64,000 nt of DNA from JBGQBN01 sp041494805 (GCA_041494805.1 JBGQBN010000014.1:1-64000); one strand, 5' to 3'; shown: positions 18,401 to 26,631, counted from the stretch's first letter. The notes: generated from the letters alone by a model not told the origin. Made by a program: numbers and translations.

Positions 18401-18607
18401 CTGCTGTTCGAGCGGAATGGTGACTGCCGACTCGACGGTTTGCGCACTGGCTCCCACGTACCCGCTGAAGACCGAGACCTGGGGTGGCGCCAAGTTGGGG
18501 AATTGCGCGACCGGCAAAGTAGGAATCACGGCCGCGCCCGCCAGAATGATCAGCAGGGCGCAGACGGTGGCGAATACCGGTCGCCGTATGAAGAAGTTAA
18601 CGAACAT
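15491..18607 (-). CDS. RND efflux permease, HAE1/AcrB type
   Basis: A 1038-residue inner-membrane proton-driven pump. Features are the N-terminal FFIRRPVFATVCALLIILAG helix, two large periplasmic loops, and twelve predicted transmembrane helices in two halves. Helix 4 has GLVVDDAIVVIENIERH with the paired Asp residues of the proton relay. The second half has the partner helix with a GLSSKNAILIVEFAEQ lysine. This matches AcrB/MexB-type hydrophobic-compound pumps in length and order. It is transcribed 88 bases after its adaptor, separated by a family B repeat. An outer-membrane channel gene is absent, so a TolC homologue must come from elsewhere. Confidence 0.95.
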   Translation of the reverse strand: MFVNFFIRRPVFATVCALLIILAGAAVIPTLPVAQFPNLAPPQVSVFSGYVGASAQTVESAVTIPLEQQINGAQGMKYITSTSGNDGTSSITATFDLDRDPDLAAVDIQNRVNTAQGRLPAAVKTTGITVAKSSQDFVFGAAVYSPDNRYTPLFMSNYLDVYVKDTLKRVPGVADVFIFGERKYSMRLWLDPVRMASRGLTATDVVSALQEQNVEIAAGQVGQPPVKAGQQFQISVRAIGRLSEPAQFENIIVKTNADGTLVRLKDVGRAELGAEDYGSELIYNGHESVGIAITQLSTANAIAVDRLALAELERLSKRFPSGMIYENAFDTTDAVSESIRDVLITLLQAIVLVILVIFIFLEDWRSTIIPAVTIPVSLIGTFAFIKLLGFSINTLTLFGITLATGLVVDDAIVVIENIERHIQEGESSPSKAASDGMKEVTGAVIATSLVLVAVFVPVAFFPGTTGILFRQFALTIAFSISISAFNALTLSPALSALLLGRTPGEKIWLFKEVDKVISAITHGYQRSLRAFLRFRAVAVVLFLAGLGLTYVVFLRVPKGFVPNEDQDWFLIAVQAPPGASTEYTRSIEDQVQAIMQKDRDIENIFAITGSGASGSASNQGVIYAKLQDYAKRKGAEHSADAVVNRLRGQVSGISGALVLPFLPPAVSGIGGLGGFQFEVQDQGGHTLEELSNVTQDMVRQGSARKDLAGLYSSYTASDPQFLVTIDREKAKSLHVPLQQVTDTLGVYMGSAYVNDFDFNNRSYRVYVQADKQFRSQPKDIKEYYVRSDAGAMIPLDNLVTIAQTTTPQVISHYNLFRSAEIDGSAAPGISSGQAIATMEDLSKKVLPQGFNYEWTGLSLEELASGRTTVMLFGLGVLVVYLTLSAQYESFVLPFIVLLAVPMALLGALSAQWLRGLENDVYCQIGLVMLVGLSSKNAILIVEFAEQLRHRGMPLLEATVEAARIRLRPILMTSLAFILGVVPLMVAHGAGQEGRHSVGTTVFGGMIMSTVLNLFFIPVLYLIIEGWRERGKVPAAASR

Positions 18608-18620
18608 GGAGAAGAAAGTG

Positions 18621-18690
18621 CCTAGTGGTGAGTGGCTAGTGGCTAGTTCTCAATTTTGAAACTAGCCACTGGCCACTCGTCACTAACTAC
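18621..18690. repeat. AGTGG-word inverted repeat (family B)
   Basis: AGTGGTGAGTGGCTAGTGG words on the left and ACTAGCCACTGGCCACTCG words on the right make a long hairpin with a short AT-rich loop. It fills the spacer between the RND adaptor stop (3-4 bases away) and the permease start. Confidence 0.88.
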
Positions 18691-18695
18691 TGAAC

Positions 18696-19826
18696 TTAGC
18701 TTTGCGGTACCACCGGCGCGCCATCCACCAGGAACTGTATGCCGGAGACAATCACTTTATCGCCCGGCTTGATGCCATCCAACACTACGTAATCGTTGCC
18801 CACCATGTCGCCCACGCGCAGTGGCCTCTGATGCGCAATCAGTTTGCCGTCTTTGTCCTCAGCAACAAACGCGAAGTACTGTCCTCCGACGCGCGACACC
18901 GCCAGCACCGGAACCACCGGTCCCTGGCGCGTTCCCCATACCACGCGCGCCCGGATGAATTGGGCAGTCCGCAGCTGGTCGTTGTTATTGGCGATCTTTG
19001 CTTTCACCAATACGCTCTGCGTGGTGTTGTCCACCTGCGGCGAGATGAAACTGATCCGGCTCTCCGCCATCACAGCTCCTGCGCTGTCCAAGATCTGTAC
19101 CGGTATGTTCAGCCTGAGCTGGGATGCGCGCTCCACCGGAACATAGACGTACGCCTCCAGGCTGCCCGGCTTGTCCACCGTAGTCAGGACGGTGGTGTTG
19201 GTGACCCGGTCCCCCACGCGCACCGGAATGTCGCCTACGATGCCGCTGGTGACCGCCAGTACGCGATAGTATTGCAGCTGCACTTTCTCCTGGCGCACCT
19301 GTGCTTCCAGCGCTTGCAACTGGGCTTGCGCGGCATCCAACGCGGCTTTCGCCTGGTCCACATCTTGTTTGCTGACCACCCCGGCGGCGTAAAGGCCGCT
19401 GGCCCGTTCATACTGCTGCTTGGCCCACTCCAACTCGGCCCGCTTGGCGGCCCGCGTGTCCTCCTGGCTCTTCACCGTGGCCTGTTGCTTGGCGGGATCA
19501 ATCTGCATCAGCGGCCCGCCCGGCGACACGTGATCCCCGGAGTGAACGTAGATCTCAGTGATCTGCCCTTCCACCTGGGGCATGATGACGGCGGAGTCCC
19601 GCGACTTCAGCGTAGCCACATACTCGGTGGTGTCGCTGACTGCGACTGAGCGGGCCACCTCAATCTTGACCGAAGTCGGCGGAGGCCCCTGAGGCGAGTC
19701 GCCTTTGGCGGAACTCCCGCTGCAAGCGACACCCAGCGCCGCCAGCGCCAATACCGCCGCCAGCAGGGCCTTCGCGGCAATCTTCTGCGGCCTCAACCCA
19801 CACCACCTGAGTTCCACTGATTTCAT
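18696..19826 (-). CDS. RND efflux periplasmic adaptor lipoprotein
   Basis: A 376-residue membrane-fusion protein linking the RND permease to an outer-membrane channel. The N-terminal hydrophobic segment ends LAALGVACSGSS, a lipobox with the lipidated Cys. Then come a lipoyl/barrel-sandwich half motif (AVIMPQVEGQITEIYVHSGD), a long alpha-helical hairpin rich in Ala, Gln and Lys, the second lipoyl half (VTSGIVGDIPVRVGDRV), a beta barrel, and a C-terminal GDKVIVSGIQFLVDG segment. ATG 19826 is preferred over TTG 19862. It is first in the adaptor-permease pair. Confidence 0.93.
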   Translation of the reverse strand: MKSVELRWCGLRPQKIAAKALLAAVLALAALGVACSGSSAKGDSPQGPPPTSVKIEVARSVAVSDTTEYVATLKSRDSAVIMPQVEGQITEIYVHSGDHVSPGGPLMQIDPAKQQATVKSQEDTRAAKRAELEWAKQQYERASGLYAAGVVSKQDVDQAKAALDAAQAQLQALEAQVRQEKVQLQYYRVLAVTSGIVGDIPVRVGDRVTNTTVLTTVDKPGSLEAYVYVPVERASQLRLNIPVQILDSAGAVMAESRISFISPQVDNTTQSVLVKAKIANNNDQLRTAQFIRARVVWGTRQGPVVPVLAVSRVGGQYFAFVAEDKDGKLIAHQRPLRVGDMVGNDYVVLDGIKPGDKVIVSGIQFLVDGAPVVPQS

Positions 19827-20003
19827 TCTCTTTACCCTAACATGCGGCCTCTGAAGGACCAAGACTGGCCAAAGCGCGAAGCGCCCAGACTTGATACGCG
19901 ATTAGACATTAGAAATAGATTCCTGGTTAGCATCCGGGGACTCGAAAAGAATGAGGAAGAAACCGCCTCTGTCCGTGTGGGGACGACCGACTTGCCCGTC
20001 CCC

Positions 20004-20019
20004 GCGGGCGTCAGCCCGC
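20004..20019. repeat. Short perfect hairpin, GTCA loop
   Basis: GCGGGC, loop GTCA, GCCCGC, ending 25 bases before the threonine aldolase ATG. Similar small perfect hairpins with four-base loops occur at 39956-39971 and 40001-40020 (TGAA loops) and 23313-23328. Confidence 0.6.
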
Positions 20020-20044
20020 CAGCTCTGCTACATTTGTTCGAGCC

Positions 20045-21079
20045 ATGAAACCTGCCCGCAGCTTTGCCAGCGACAACAATGCCGGCATTCATCCTGAGGT
20101 CCTGAGGGCCATCTCCGCCGCGAATCAGGGTCATGTCGTCGGCTACGGGGACGACCCCTACACCCAGTCCGCTGTCCGCAAATTCAAGCAACACTTCGGG
20201 CCGGACATTGATGTCTTCATGGTCTTCAACGGCACCGCGGCCAACTGCCTCAGCTTGGCGGCCCTCGGCGACTCCTACCACGCGGTGATTTGCAGCGAAG
20301 CCGCTCACATCTATAACGACGAGTGTGGCGCCCCGGAAAAATTTACCGGCTGCAAACTCATACCCATTCCCACCACCGACGGCAGACTCACGGTCGAATC
20401 CGTCAGCCGCGCCTACCACGGCATTGGAGACCAGCATCACGTGCAGCCGCACGTGATCTCGATTACCCAGGCCACTGAAATGGGCACCGTCTACAAGCCC
20501 GCCGAAATCAAAGCGCTTGTCCGCTTCGCACACAAGCGCGGCATGTTTCTCCACATGGACGGCGCCCGCATCGCCAACGCCGCCGCCAGCCTCGGGCAAA
20601 CTTTGCGGCAGGCCACTCGCGACCTGGGCGTAGATGTCCTCTCTTTCGGGGGCACCAAGAATGGCGTGATGGGCGCCGAAGCCGTCGTCTTCTTCGACAA
20701 GGAACTCAGCCGGAATTTTCAGTACCTGCGGAAGCAGGGCATGCAACTCGCCTCCAAGATGCGCTTCATCTCGGTGCAGCTCGACACCCTGCTGGCCAAC
20801 GACCTCTGGCTAAGAAGCGCGCAACACTCCAACCGCATGGCGCAACTACTACGCAAAGAATTGAGCAAGATCCCGCGAGTGAAGATTGTGTACAAAGTGG
20901 AGGCCAACGGAGTGTTCGCTGAAATCCCGCACCCAGCGATTGCCAAACTGCTAAAGCGCTACTTCTTTTATGTGTGGAATGAAGAGGAGTCGGTGGTGCG
21001 GTGGATGTGCTCTTTCGATACCACCGTGGAAGATGTGAAAGACTTTGCGAGGTTTGTTTCCGAAACTGTGAAGGTCTAA
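20045..21079 (+). CDS. ltaE: Low-specificity L-threonine aldolase
   Basis: A 344-residue PLP enzyme that cleaves threonine/allo-threonine to glycine and acetaldehyde. It starts SFASDNNAGIHPEVLRAI, the family N-terminus. It then has YGDDPYTQ, VFNGTAANCLSL, CSEAAHIYNDECGAPE, and HMDGARIANAAASLG with the PLP-binding Asp. LSFGGTKNGVMGAEAVVFF has the Schiff-base lysine. The length matches the family. The ATG at 20045 has no clear Shine-Dalgarno; the short hairpin just upstream may matter for initiation. It is divergent from the RND operon, with a 218-base spacer. Confidence 0.93.
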   Translation: MKPARSFASDNNAGIHPEVLRAISAANQGHVVGYGDDPYTQSAVRKFKQHFGPDIDVFMVFNGTAANCLSLAALGDSYHAVICSEAAHIYNDECGAPEKFTGCKLIPIPTTDGRLTVESVSRAYHGIGDQHHVQPHVISITQATEMGTVYKPAEIKALVRFAHKRGMFLHMDGARIANAAASLGQTLRQATRDLGVDVLSFGGTKNGVMGAEAVVFFDKELSRNFQYLRKQGMQLASKMRFISVQLDTLLANDLWLRSAQHSNRMAQLLRKELSKIPRVKIVYKVEANGVFAEIPHPAIAKLLKRYFFYVWNEEESVVRWMCSFDTTVEDVKDFARFVSETVKV

Positions 21080-21183
21080 GTCGTCTGAGAGTTCACGGCA
21101 GTTGCGCTTGCTTTTTGAAAGATCTTCTACTAAAGTGACGCCCGTCCGCTACAGTGAGCGGCGTAGTCGGGCTAGGAGATGTC

Positions 21184-21834
21184 ATGGGTCGGAACTCGTT
21201 GTGGCTGGCAGTTGTTTGTGCGGCGACCCTCTTGCTACCTAGTTGCGGGCGCGACCAGCAGTTGGTTTCCATCGCCATCCAGCCCGGGACTGAGACTTTT
21301 GGGGCTTCAGACATTCCGGTGAGTGCGAATGCCGGGGCGACCGTTCAGTTGAGAGCACTGGGTTCCTATATCCATCCGCCAGTGACCAAGGACATTACGA
21401 ACCAGGTTACTTGGAGCTCAAACACCCCAGACATGGTGACCGTCAGTTCCACGGGTCTAATAACCGCTACCGGTCTCGCTTGCGGAGGCACTCTCATTTC
21501 GGCAACCGTGACCACGAACGACACCTCATCCGGTGCGATCGTGACTGGAACTATGACCGCGAACGTCGTTTGTTTCACCGGCACGGGGCCGATTCTAACC
21601 GTCGACTTCGCGGGCAATGGTTCCGGGACCATCACGAGTTCGCCTGCCGGGCTTAGTTGCACTGCAAAATGCAGCACGACTTTTGTATCGGGTACGACGA
21701 TTGCCTTGACGGCCGTGCCTAACGGGACGTTCGGAGGTTGGACCGGCTGTGACGCGGTATCTGGCTCCTCTGGGCAGGTTTGTACTGTAATCAATCTGAC
21801 CAGCGACCGCACTCTTACGGTGAAGTTCAACTAG
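21184..21834 (+). CDS. Lipoprotein with Big_2-like and InlB B-repeat-like domains
   Basis: A 216-residue surface lipoprotein. The signal sequence ends LLLPSCG (lipobox Cys). An Ig-like Big_2 segment follows with the usual VTWSSNTPDMVTVSSTGLITA pattern spread over two strands. A C-terminal divergent B-repeat follows (GSGTITSSPAGLSC...C...FVSGTTIALTAVPNGTFGGWTGC), whose four cysteines probably form disulfides. AGGAG lies 5 bases before ATG 21184. The function is probably adhesive or structural; no partner is apparent. Confidence 0.82.
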   Translation: MGRNSLWLAVVCAATLLLPSCGRDQQLVSIAIQPGTETFGASDIPVSANAGATVQLRALGSYIHPPVTKDITNQVTWSSNTPDMVTVSSTGLITATGLACGGTLISATVTTNDTSSGAIVTGTMTANVVCFTGTGPILTVDFAGNGSGTITSSPAGLSCTAKCSTTFVSGTTIALTAVPNGTFGGWTGCDAVSGSSGQVCTVINLTSDRTLTVKFN

Positions 21835-21869
21835 AGTTGGGCTACCGGGAGCGCTTCAGCCGCTCCGGA

Positions 21870-22049
21870 TTAGACTTCGTCCAGCATTTTCCCGAGCGTC
21901 GGTTTGTACTTCTCCCTCTTCTTTTTTTTCTTACGGTCAGGCACCACCCGCGAAACAGGAGGCGCACCGATCCGATCTCGTGCCATCTCCTTCACCGCCT
22001 GCACCACGCTAAACCGCTTCAACTTTTTCTTCTTTTTCGCCACGCACAT
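21870..22049 (-). CDS. Small lysine-rich protein, unknown
   Basis: A 59-residue very basic frame with two Lys clusters (KKKKKLK near the start, RKKKKKREK near residue 40) around a middle segment RFSVVQAVKEMARDRIGAPP. It ends KPTLGKMLDEV. The frame is open from 22268, but the upstream part is antisense to the next gene, so ATG 22049 is chosen; a GTG two codons later is also possible. The regular composition outside the Lys runs suggests a real nucleic-acid-binding peptide. No family was recognised. Confidence 0.45.
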   Translation of the reverse strand: MCVAKKKKKLKRFSVVQAVKEMARDRIGAPPVSRVVPDRKKKKKREKYKPTLGKMLDEV

Positions 22050-22145
22050 ATCTTGCCATAGCTTGTCCGCGGCAAAGCTGCAATAATGAACACTATAACT
22101 GGCAGTTCTGGGCTGGCAAGTGATGTTCAACGACTGACGATTCCC

Positions 22146-22421
22146 ATGGAAGAACGCGAATTCTTCGACGAGCGGCCCGAAAAGAAGATGTCCACGCTGA
22201 ACTGTCCTCATTGCCACCAGCCCGCCGAGTACGAAGTCAGCTGGATTGTACGCACCAAGAAGCGGCAACTCGTCGGCCGAGCCGATGAGCGCGACCGCGC
22301 CCGCTTTGCCAAAGCCCGCTCCTACATGCTCCGCAAAGACGACATGATGGCCTGCAAGAACATGCGCTGCCGCAAGCGTTTTGAGATCTCCGGGGTACAG
22401 TCGGTTGTTTTCACGGAGTAG
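22146..22421 (+). CDS. Small zinc-ribbon-like protein, unknown
   Basis: A 91-residue protein (111 if ATG 22086 is used). It has two cysteine pairs, CPHC near residue 20 and CKNMRC near residue 74, separated by a highly charged Arg/Lys/Asp-rich helix. This suggests one zinc-binding site bringing the ends together. The product is probably cytoplasmic. It is divergent from the small lysine-rich frame. The start is uncertain; neither ATG has a strong ribosome binding site. Confidence 0.6.
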   Translation: MEEREFFDERPEKKMSTLNCPHCHQPAEYEVSWIVRTKKRQLVGRADERDRARFAKARSYMLRKDDMMACKNMRCRKRFEISGVQSVVFTE

Positions 22422-22521
22422 ACGGCCCTTGATGTAGATCCGAGTTTCCTCCCTTCCACACTACTCATTTATACTTGCCAGTTTCCCCAGTTGACCGAAA
22501 CGAGGCCGGTAAGGAGTTCTC

Positions 22522-23292
22522 TTGAAGATCCTGGTCTGCATGAAGCAAGTGCCGCAGAAAGACGCACCCCTCAAACTGAACGAAACCGGCGCCTGGATTC
22601 GCGAAGACGTTTCCTACGAAGTCAACGAGCCCGACGCCTACGCGCTCGAAGAGGCTCTTCGCCAAAAAGAGAAACATGGCGGAGAAGTAGTCGTGATCAC
22701 GTCCGGTCCGGCCCGTGCGCAGCAGGTATTGCGCGAAGCTCTGGCCAAGGGCGCCGACCGCGCCATCCACCTCGAAGACAACGCCTTCGTCGGCTTCGAT
22801 GCCCTGAACACCGCCCGAGCCTTCGCTGCCGCTATTAAAGATGACAAGTTCGATCTTATTTTCACCGGCCTGCAGTCGGACGACTATGGCTACGCCCAAA
22901 CTGGCGTGGTTCTAGCGGAACTGCTGGGCTGGCCGCACGCCACCATCATCATGCAGATCGAAAAGACTGACTCCGGCATCCGGGTGAAGCGCGAACTCGA
23001 GGCTGGCTACTTCCAGTTCGTGGACATGCCGCTGCCCGCGCTGCTCACCATCCAGTCGGGCATCAACAAGCTGCGCTACGCTACGCTGATCGGCATCAAG
23101 CAGGCCAAGAACAAGCCTCTGCGTAAGGTCACGCTGGCGGAAGTGCAGTCGGCGGTTGGCGCAAATCTGCAGGAGATCGAACGGCTCTACGTGCCGCAGA
23201 AGACCAAGAACACCGAATTTCTGGAAGGCCCGCCAGCAGAAGTAGCGAAGAAGCTGGTGGAAAAATTGAGAAACGAAGTGCGGGTGCTGTAG
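22522..23292 (+). CDS. etfB: Electron transfer flavoprotein subunit beta
   Basis: A 256-residue subunit of the EtfAB heterodimer, which takes electrons from acyl-CoA and other flavin dehydrogenases. It begins KILVCMKQVPQKDAP, carries the NEPDAYALEEALRQKE adenine-nucleotide segment, VVVITSGPARAQQVLREALAKGADRAIHL, and DLIFTGLQSDDYGYAQTGVVLAELLGWPHA. It ends with the C-terminal arm. The TTG start is supported by AAGGAG 5 bases upstream. It is first of an etfB-etfA-ETF:QO cluster. Confidence 0.95.
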   Translation: MKILVCMKQVPQKDAPLKLNETGAWIREDVSYEVNEPDAYALEEALRQKEKHGGEVVVITSGPARAQQVLREALAKGADRAIHLEDNAFVGFDALNTARAFAAAIKDDKFDLIFTGLQSDDYGYAQTGVVLAELLGWPHATIIMQIEKTDSGIRVKRELEAGYFQFVDMPLPALLTIQSGINKLRYATLIGIKQAKNKPLRKVTLAEVQSAVGANLQEIERLYVPQKTKNTEFLEGPPAEVAKKLVEKLRNEVRVL

Positions 23293-23312
23293 CAGTACAA
23301 ATCACGTAGGGA

Positions 23313-23328
23313 CAGCCGCCCTCGGCTG
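23313..23328. repeat. Short perfect hairpin between etfB and etfA
   Basis: CAGCCG, loop CCCT, CGGCTG, 21 bases after the etfB stop, followed by a single AGCTAGAAGCTAGAAGG half-arm of family A words (23335-23352). Confidence 0.6.
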
Positions 23329-23363
23329 GCAAAGAGCTAGAAGCTAGAAGGTAAGTTGCATTT

Positions 23364-24359
23364 ATGCCTGACACAATCCTGGTCATCGTCGAACAACGCG
23401 AAGGCAAACTGAACCGCGTCTCCTGGGAGTCGCTCACGGCCGGGCAGGCCCTCGCTGCCGAGATGGGCTGGACGCTCGAGGCCGCCGTGGTTGGGAGCGG
23501 CGTCACAAACTTCGCCAGCGAAATCGCGGCCAAGAAAGTCGTGAAGGTCTACGCTGTCGACTCGCCCCAGCTCGAGCCTTACACTCCGGACGCGTTCGCC
23601 GCCGGGCTCAAACAATTCATCATGGCCAAGCAACCCAAGCTGGTGCTCATGCCGCACACCTACCAGGTGCGCGACTTCGTCCCCAAGTTGGCCACTGCCA
23701 TGGGCCGTACGGCGATCAGCGATTGCATCGGCTACAAGAAGGAGGGCGAGAAGCTGCTCTTTACCCGTCAGATGTTCCAGGGCAAGCTGGCCGCTGATGT
23801 CAGCTTCACCTGCGATGCACCCTGGTTCGTTACCTTCCAGAACGGAGCGTTCCGCGGGGACAAAGTCGAAGCTGGTGCAGCCGCTGCTCCAATCGAGACC
23901 GTGAAGGTCGATATCGCGAACAACGTCATCCGTAACAAGCCGCAGGAAGTCTTCAAGGAAGCGAAGCAAGCGGTAGACCTCACGCAGGCGGAAATTATTG
24001 TTTCGGTCGGCCGCGGGATTAAAGAGCAGAAGAACATCGAGCTGGCCAAGCAGCTGGCCGAAGCTCTCGGCGGTGAACTCGCAGCTTCACGTCCCATCTG
24101 CGACTCCGGCTGGCTCCCCATGGACCGCCAGATCGGATCTTCAGGGCAGACAGTCGCGCCCAAGCTGTATCTGGCGCTCGGCATCAGCGGCGCCATTCAG
24201 CACATTGTCGGGATGAAGGGCGCGCGGACCATTATCGCCATCAACAAAGATTCCGAGGCCCCGATTTTCGAGATTGCCGACTATGCCGTGGTGGGGAATC
24301 TATTCGACATCGTGCCGCCGTTGATCGAAGAAGTGAAGAAGGCAAAAACAGGAGCGTAA
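23364..24359 (+). CDS. etfA: Electron transfer flavoprotein subunit alpha
   Basis: A 331-residue FAD-binding subunit of ETF. The N-terminal domain starts ILVIVEQREGKLNRVSWE. The C-terminal FAD domain holds VSVGRGIKEQKN, GGELAASRPICDSGWLP, the QIGSSGQTVAPKLYLALGISGAIQH loop that contacts FAD, and INKDSEAPIFEIADYAVVG near the end. All positions are typical of the family. It is 71 bases downstream of etfB on the same strand. Confidence 0.96.
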   Translation: MPDTILVIVEQREGKLNRVSWESLTAGQALAAEMGWTLEAAVVGSGVTNFASEIAAKKVVKVYAVDSPQLEPYTPDAFAAGLKQFIMAKQPKLVLMPHTYQVRDFVPKLATAMGRTAISDCIGYKKEGEKLLFTRQMFQGKLAADVSFTCDAPWFVTFQNGAFRGDKVEAGAAAAPIETVKVDIANNVIRNKPQEVFKEAKQAVDLTQAEIIVSVGRGIKEQKNIELAKQLAEALGGELAASRPICDSGWLPMDRQIGSSGQTVAPKLYLALGISGAIQHIVGMKGARTIIAINKDSEAPIFEIADYAVVGNLFDIVPPLIEEVKKAKTGA

Positions 24360-24364
24360 AATCA

Positions 24365-24431
24365 GCCACGGATTAACACGGATCAATTGGTTGAATTGAA
24401 TTATCCGTGGAAATCCGCGTAAATCCGCGGC
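24365..24431. repeat. CCACGGAT-word inverted repeat (family D)
   Basis: GCCACGGATTAACACGGAT pairs imperfectly with ATCCGTGGAAATCCGCG and following words. It starts 6 bases after the etfA stop and ends 12 bases before the ETF:QO start. Confidence 0.88.
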
Positions 24432-24442
24432 CTGGTTTTCTT

Positions 24443-26158
24443 ATGCTGATTTTCCGCAAACCTCTCGAAGGCATAGACCGCCCGCAAATGCCCGCCGACG
24501 TCGTCATCGTCGGCGGCGGGCCCGCTGGAATGGCCTGCGCTCTGCGCCTCTCACAGCTCATCGACCAGCACAATGCCCAACATTCTGACTCCCAGCTCAG
24601 CAAAGAAAACATCTACGTCCTGGAGAAAGCCCGCGAAATCGGCCAGCACTGCCTATCCGGCGCTCTTCTCGATCCACGCTCCATGCGCGAGTTGCTTCCC
24701 GGTTTCGAAAAAGAAGCCCCGCTCGACGCTGAAGTGACCAAAGAAGCTGTCTACTTCCTCACCGAGAAGAGCAAGCTGAAATTTCCTATTACGCCGCCGC
24801 CACTGCGCGATCACGGCAACTACGTCATCTCGCTCAATCGTTTCGTGAAGTGGCTGGGCAGCAAGGTCGAGGAGACCGGCATCACCATCTTCACCGGGTT
24901 TGCCGGATCAGAGCTACTTTTCGACGGCGACCGCGTCACCGGCGTTCGCACCGACGACAAGGGCGTGGACAAGCAGAACCAGCCCAAATCCAACTTCGAG
25001 CCCGGCTATGACCTGCAGGCCAAAGTCGTCATCCTCGCGGAAGGCACGCGCGGCTCGCTCACGAAGCAGCTAATCGCGAAGTTCGATCTCACGAAAGGCT
25101 GCAACCCGCAAACTTACGGCCAGGGCATAAAGGAATTGTGGGAAGTTCCCTCCGGACGCATCGCGCCGGGCGAAGTCATCTACACCATGGGCTGGCCGCT
25201 GACCACGAAGGAATACGGCGGCGCCTGGATCTACGGTGGAAAGGACAACATCGTCTCGCTAGGCTTCGTCACCGGCCTCGATTATCCCGATCCGCGTCTG
25301 GATCCCCAACGCGTGCTGCAGGATTTCAAACAGCATTCTTTCGTCGCCAAGCTGCTCGAAGGCGGCAAGATGATCCGCTACGGAGCGAAGGCGCTGCCTT
25401 ACGGCGGCTGGTGGGCCATTCCGCCGGTTGCGGGCAACGGCTGGATGATTCTCGGCGACTCGGCCGGCTTCCTCAATGCGCAGCGGCTCAAGGGCATCCA
25501 CCTCGCCATTAAGAGCGGCATGCTTGCCGCCGAGACCGCATTCGAGGCGCTGAAGAAAGGCGATTCCTCTGCTGCAACGCTCGGCCAGTTCCAGGAAAAA
25601 GTCGAATCCAGCTGGATCAAAGATGAACTCTGGAAAGTCCGCAACTTCCATCAGGGCTTCGAGCATGGATTCTGGGCCGGCATGTTCCACGCCGGATTGC
25701 AACAGTTCACCGGCGGACGCGGCCTGCGCAGCCGCTATTCCGGCAAAGCCGGTTACGAGCACATGAAGAAGCTGGCCGAACTCCCCGCTGACGGAGGCAA
25801 TGAAGCCCACCTGCTCGGCCCCGCGAAGGGTGACGGCAGGCTCACCTTCGACAAGCTCACCGATCTCTATCACTCCGGCACCAAGCACGAAGAAGACCAG
25901 CCCGCGCACCTCGTCATTCATGACACCGATGTCTGCAACAACCGTTGCATCAAAGAGTTCGGCAACCCCTGCCAGAATTTCTGTCCGGCCAATGTTTACG
26001 AGATGGTCGAGGACACCTCCCAACCCAACGGTAAGCACATCAGTCTGAACCCGTCGAACTGCGTCCACTGCAAGACATGCGACATCGCCGACCCGTACCA
26101 GATCATTACCTGGGTGCCGCCGGAAGGCGGTGGCGGGCCGAATTACGACGGGATGTGA
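24443..26158 (+). CDS. Electron transfer flavoprotein:quinone oxidoreductase
   Basis: A 571-residue membrane-associated flavo-iron-sulfur enzyme passing electrons from ETF to the quinone pool. Features are the FAD motif DVVIVGGGPAGMACALRL near residue 15, LEKAREIGQHCLSGALLDP, the central GWPLTTKEYGGAWIYG and GDSAGFLNAQRLKGIH segments, and a C-terminal 4Fe-4S set in CIKEFGNPCQNFCP plus NCVHCKTCDIADP. The start at ATG 24443 avoids an open GTG at 24407 that lies in the repeat. It completes a chain with EtfAB. Confidence 0.95.
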   Translation: MLIFRKPLEGIDRPQMPADVVIVGGGPAGMACALRLSQLIDQHNAQHSDSQLSKENIYVLEKAREIGQHCLSGALLDPRSMRELLPGFEKEAPLDAEVTKEAVYFLTEKSKLKFPITPPPLRDHGNYVISLNRFVKWLGSKVEETGITIFTGFAGSELLFDGDRVTGVRTDDKGVDKQNQPKSNFEPGYDLQAKVVILAEGTRGSLTKQLIAKFDLTKGCNPQTYGQGIKELWEVPSGRIAPGEVIYTMGWPLTTKEYGGAWIYGGKDNIVSLGFVTGLDYPDPRLDPQRVLQDFKQHSFVAKLLEGGKMIRYGAKALPYGGWWAIPPVAGNGWMILGDSAGFLNAQRLKGIHLAIKSGMLAAETAFEALKKGDSSAATLGQFQEKVESSWIKDELWKVRNFHQGFEHGFWAGMFHAGLQQFTGGRGLRSRYSGKAGYEHMKKLAELPADGGNEAHLLGPAKGDGRLTFDKLTDLYHSGTKHEEDQPAHLVIHDTDVCNNRCIKEFGNPCQNFCPANVYEMVEDTSQPNGKHISLNPSNCVHCKTCDIADPYQIITWVPPEGGGGPNYDGM

Positions 26159-26181
26159 CGGCCCCCCACAAACCCAACTTC

Positions 26182-26246
26182 TTTGCCACGGATCTGCGCG
26201 GATTCCCACGGATCACTCATCCTCATTCCCAAAATCCGCGGCTCTG
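26182..26246. repeat. CCACGGAT-word repeat (family D, degenerate)
   Basis: TTGCCACGGATCTGCGCGG on the left and AAAATCCGCGGC on the right, shorter and less regular than the other family D copies. It begins 23 bases after the ETF:QO stop. Confidence 0.7.
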
Positions 26247-26325
26247 AAGGATTCTGCTATTGAGTGTCGCAGTTTAGAATCAAATCCCGTTGTAAACCTG
26301 ATCACAGACGAGGAACTCAGCAAGG

Positions 26326-26460
26326 ATGAAACGGATCGCTGGAATCGAGGGTTCGCGGCTCAAAGCCAAAGGCTGGGGACAAACCAAGCCTGTGGTTCAC
26401 AATAGAACCGAGGACGGCCGAGCCAAGAACCGGCGGGTGGAACTTGTAAAGCAATCCTGA
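26326..26460 (+). pseudogene. OmpA C-terminal domain fragment
   Basis: A 44-codon frame reads LKAKGWGQTKPVVHNRTEDG then RAKNRRVELVKQS and a stop. This is the end of an OmpA/MotB peptidoglycan-binding domain, whose NRRVE motif is diagnostic. The preceding ~80 residues of the domain and any signal peptide are missing, and the sequence upstream is non-coding. It is a relic of a larger gene. It lies in the 675-base spacer between ETF:QO and moaA. Confidence 0.7.
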
Positions 26461-26492
26461 GATTGCAGTGCCCAGTGCCAGGCCAAGCCGTC

Positions 26493-26498
26493 TATAAT
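26493..26498 (+). promoter_or_regulatory. Candidate -10 box for moaA leader
   Basis: A perfect TATAAT lies just after the OmpA relic and about 140 bases upstream of the structured leader RNA. The -35 region is weak, so this is a candidate only. It would give a leader of about 330 bases. Confidence 0.35.
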
Positions 26499-26631
26499 AA
26501 GTAGGAGTTTCCGACCGCCGCAGCCTTCGGGCATACCCTGGCTGCGGTGGCGAGGGACGGTTTTGTTTGCGTTCTTCGCGTGCTTTGGGTCAAGAACTTT
26601 GATCGCAAGGACTCGCGAGGTTCGCAAAGAA

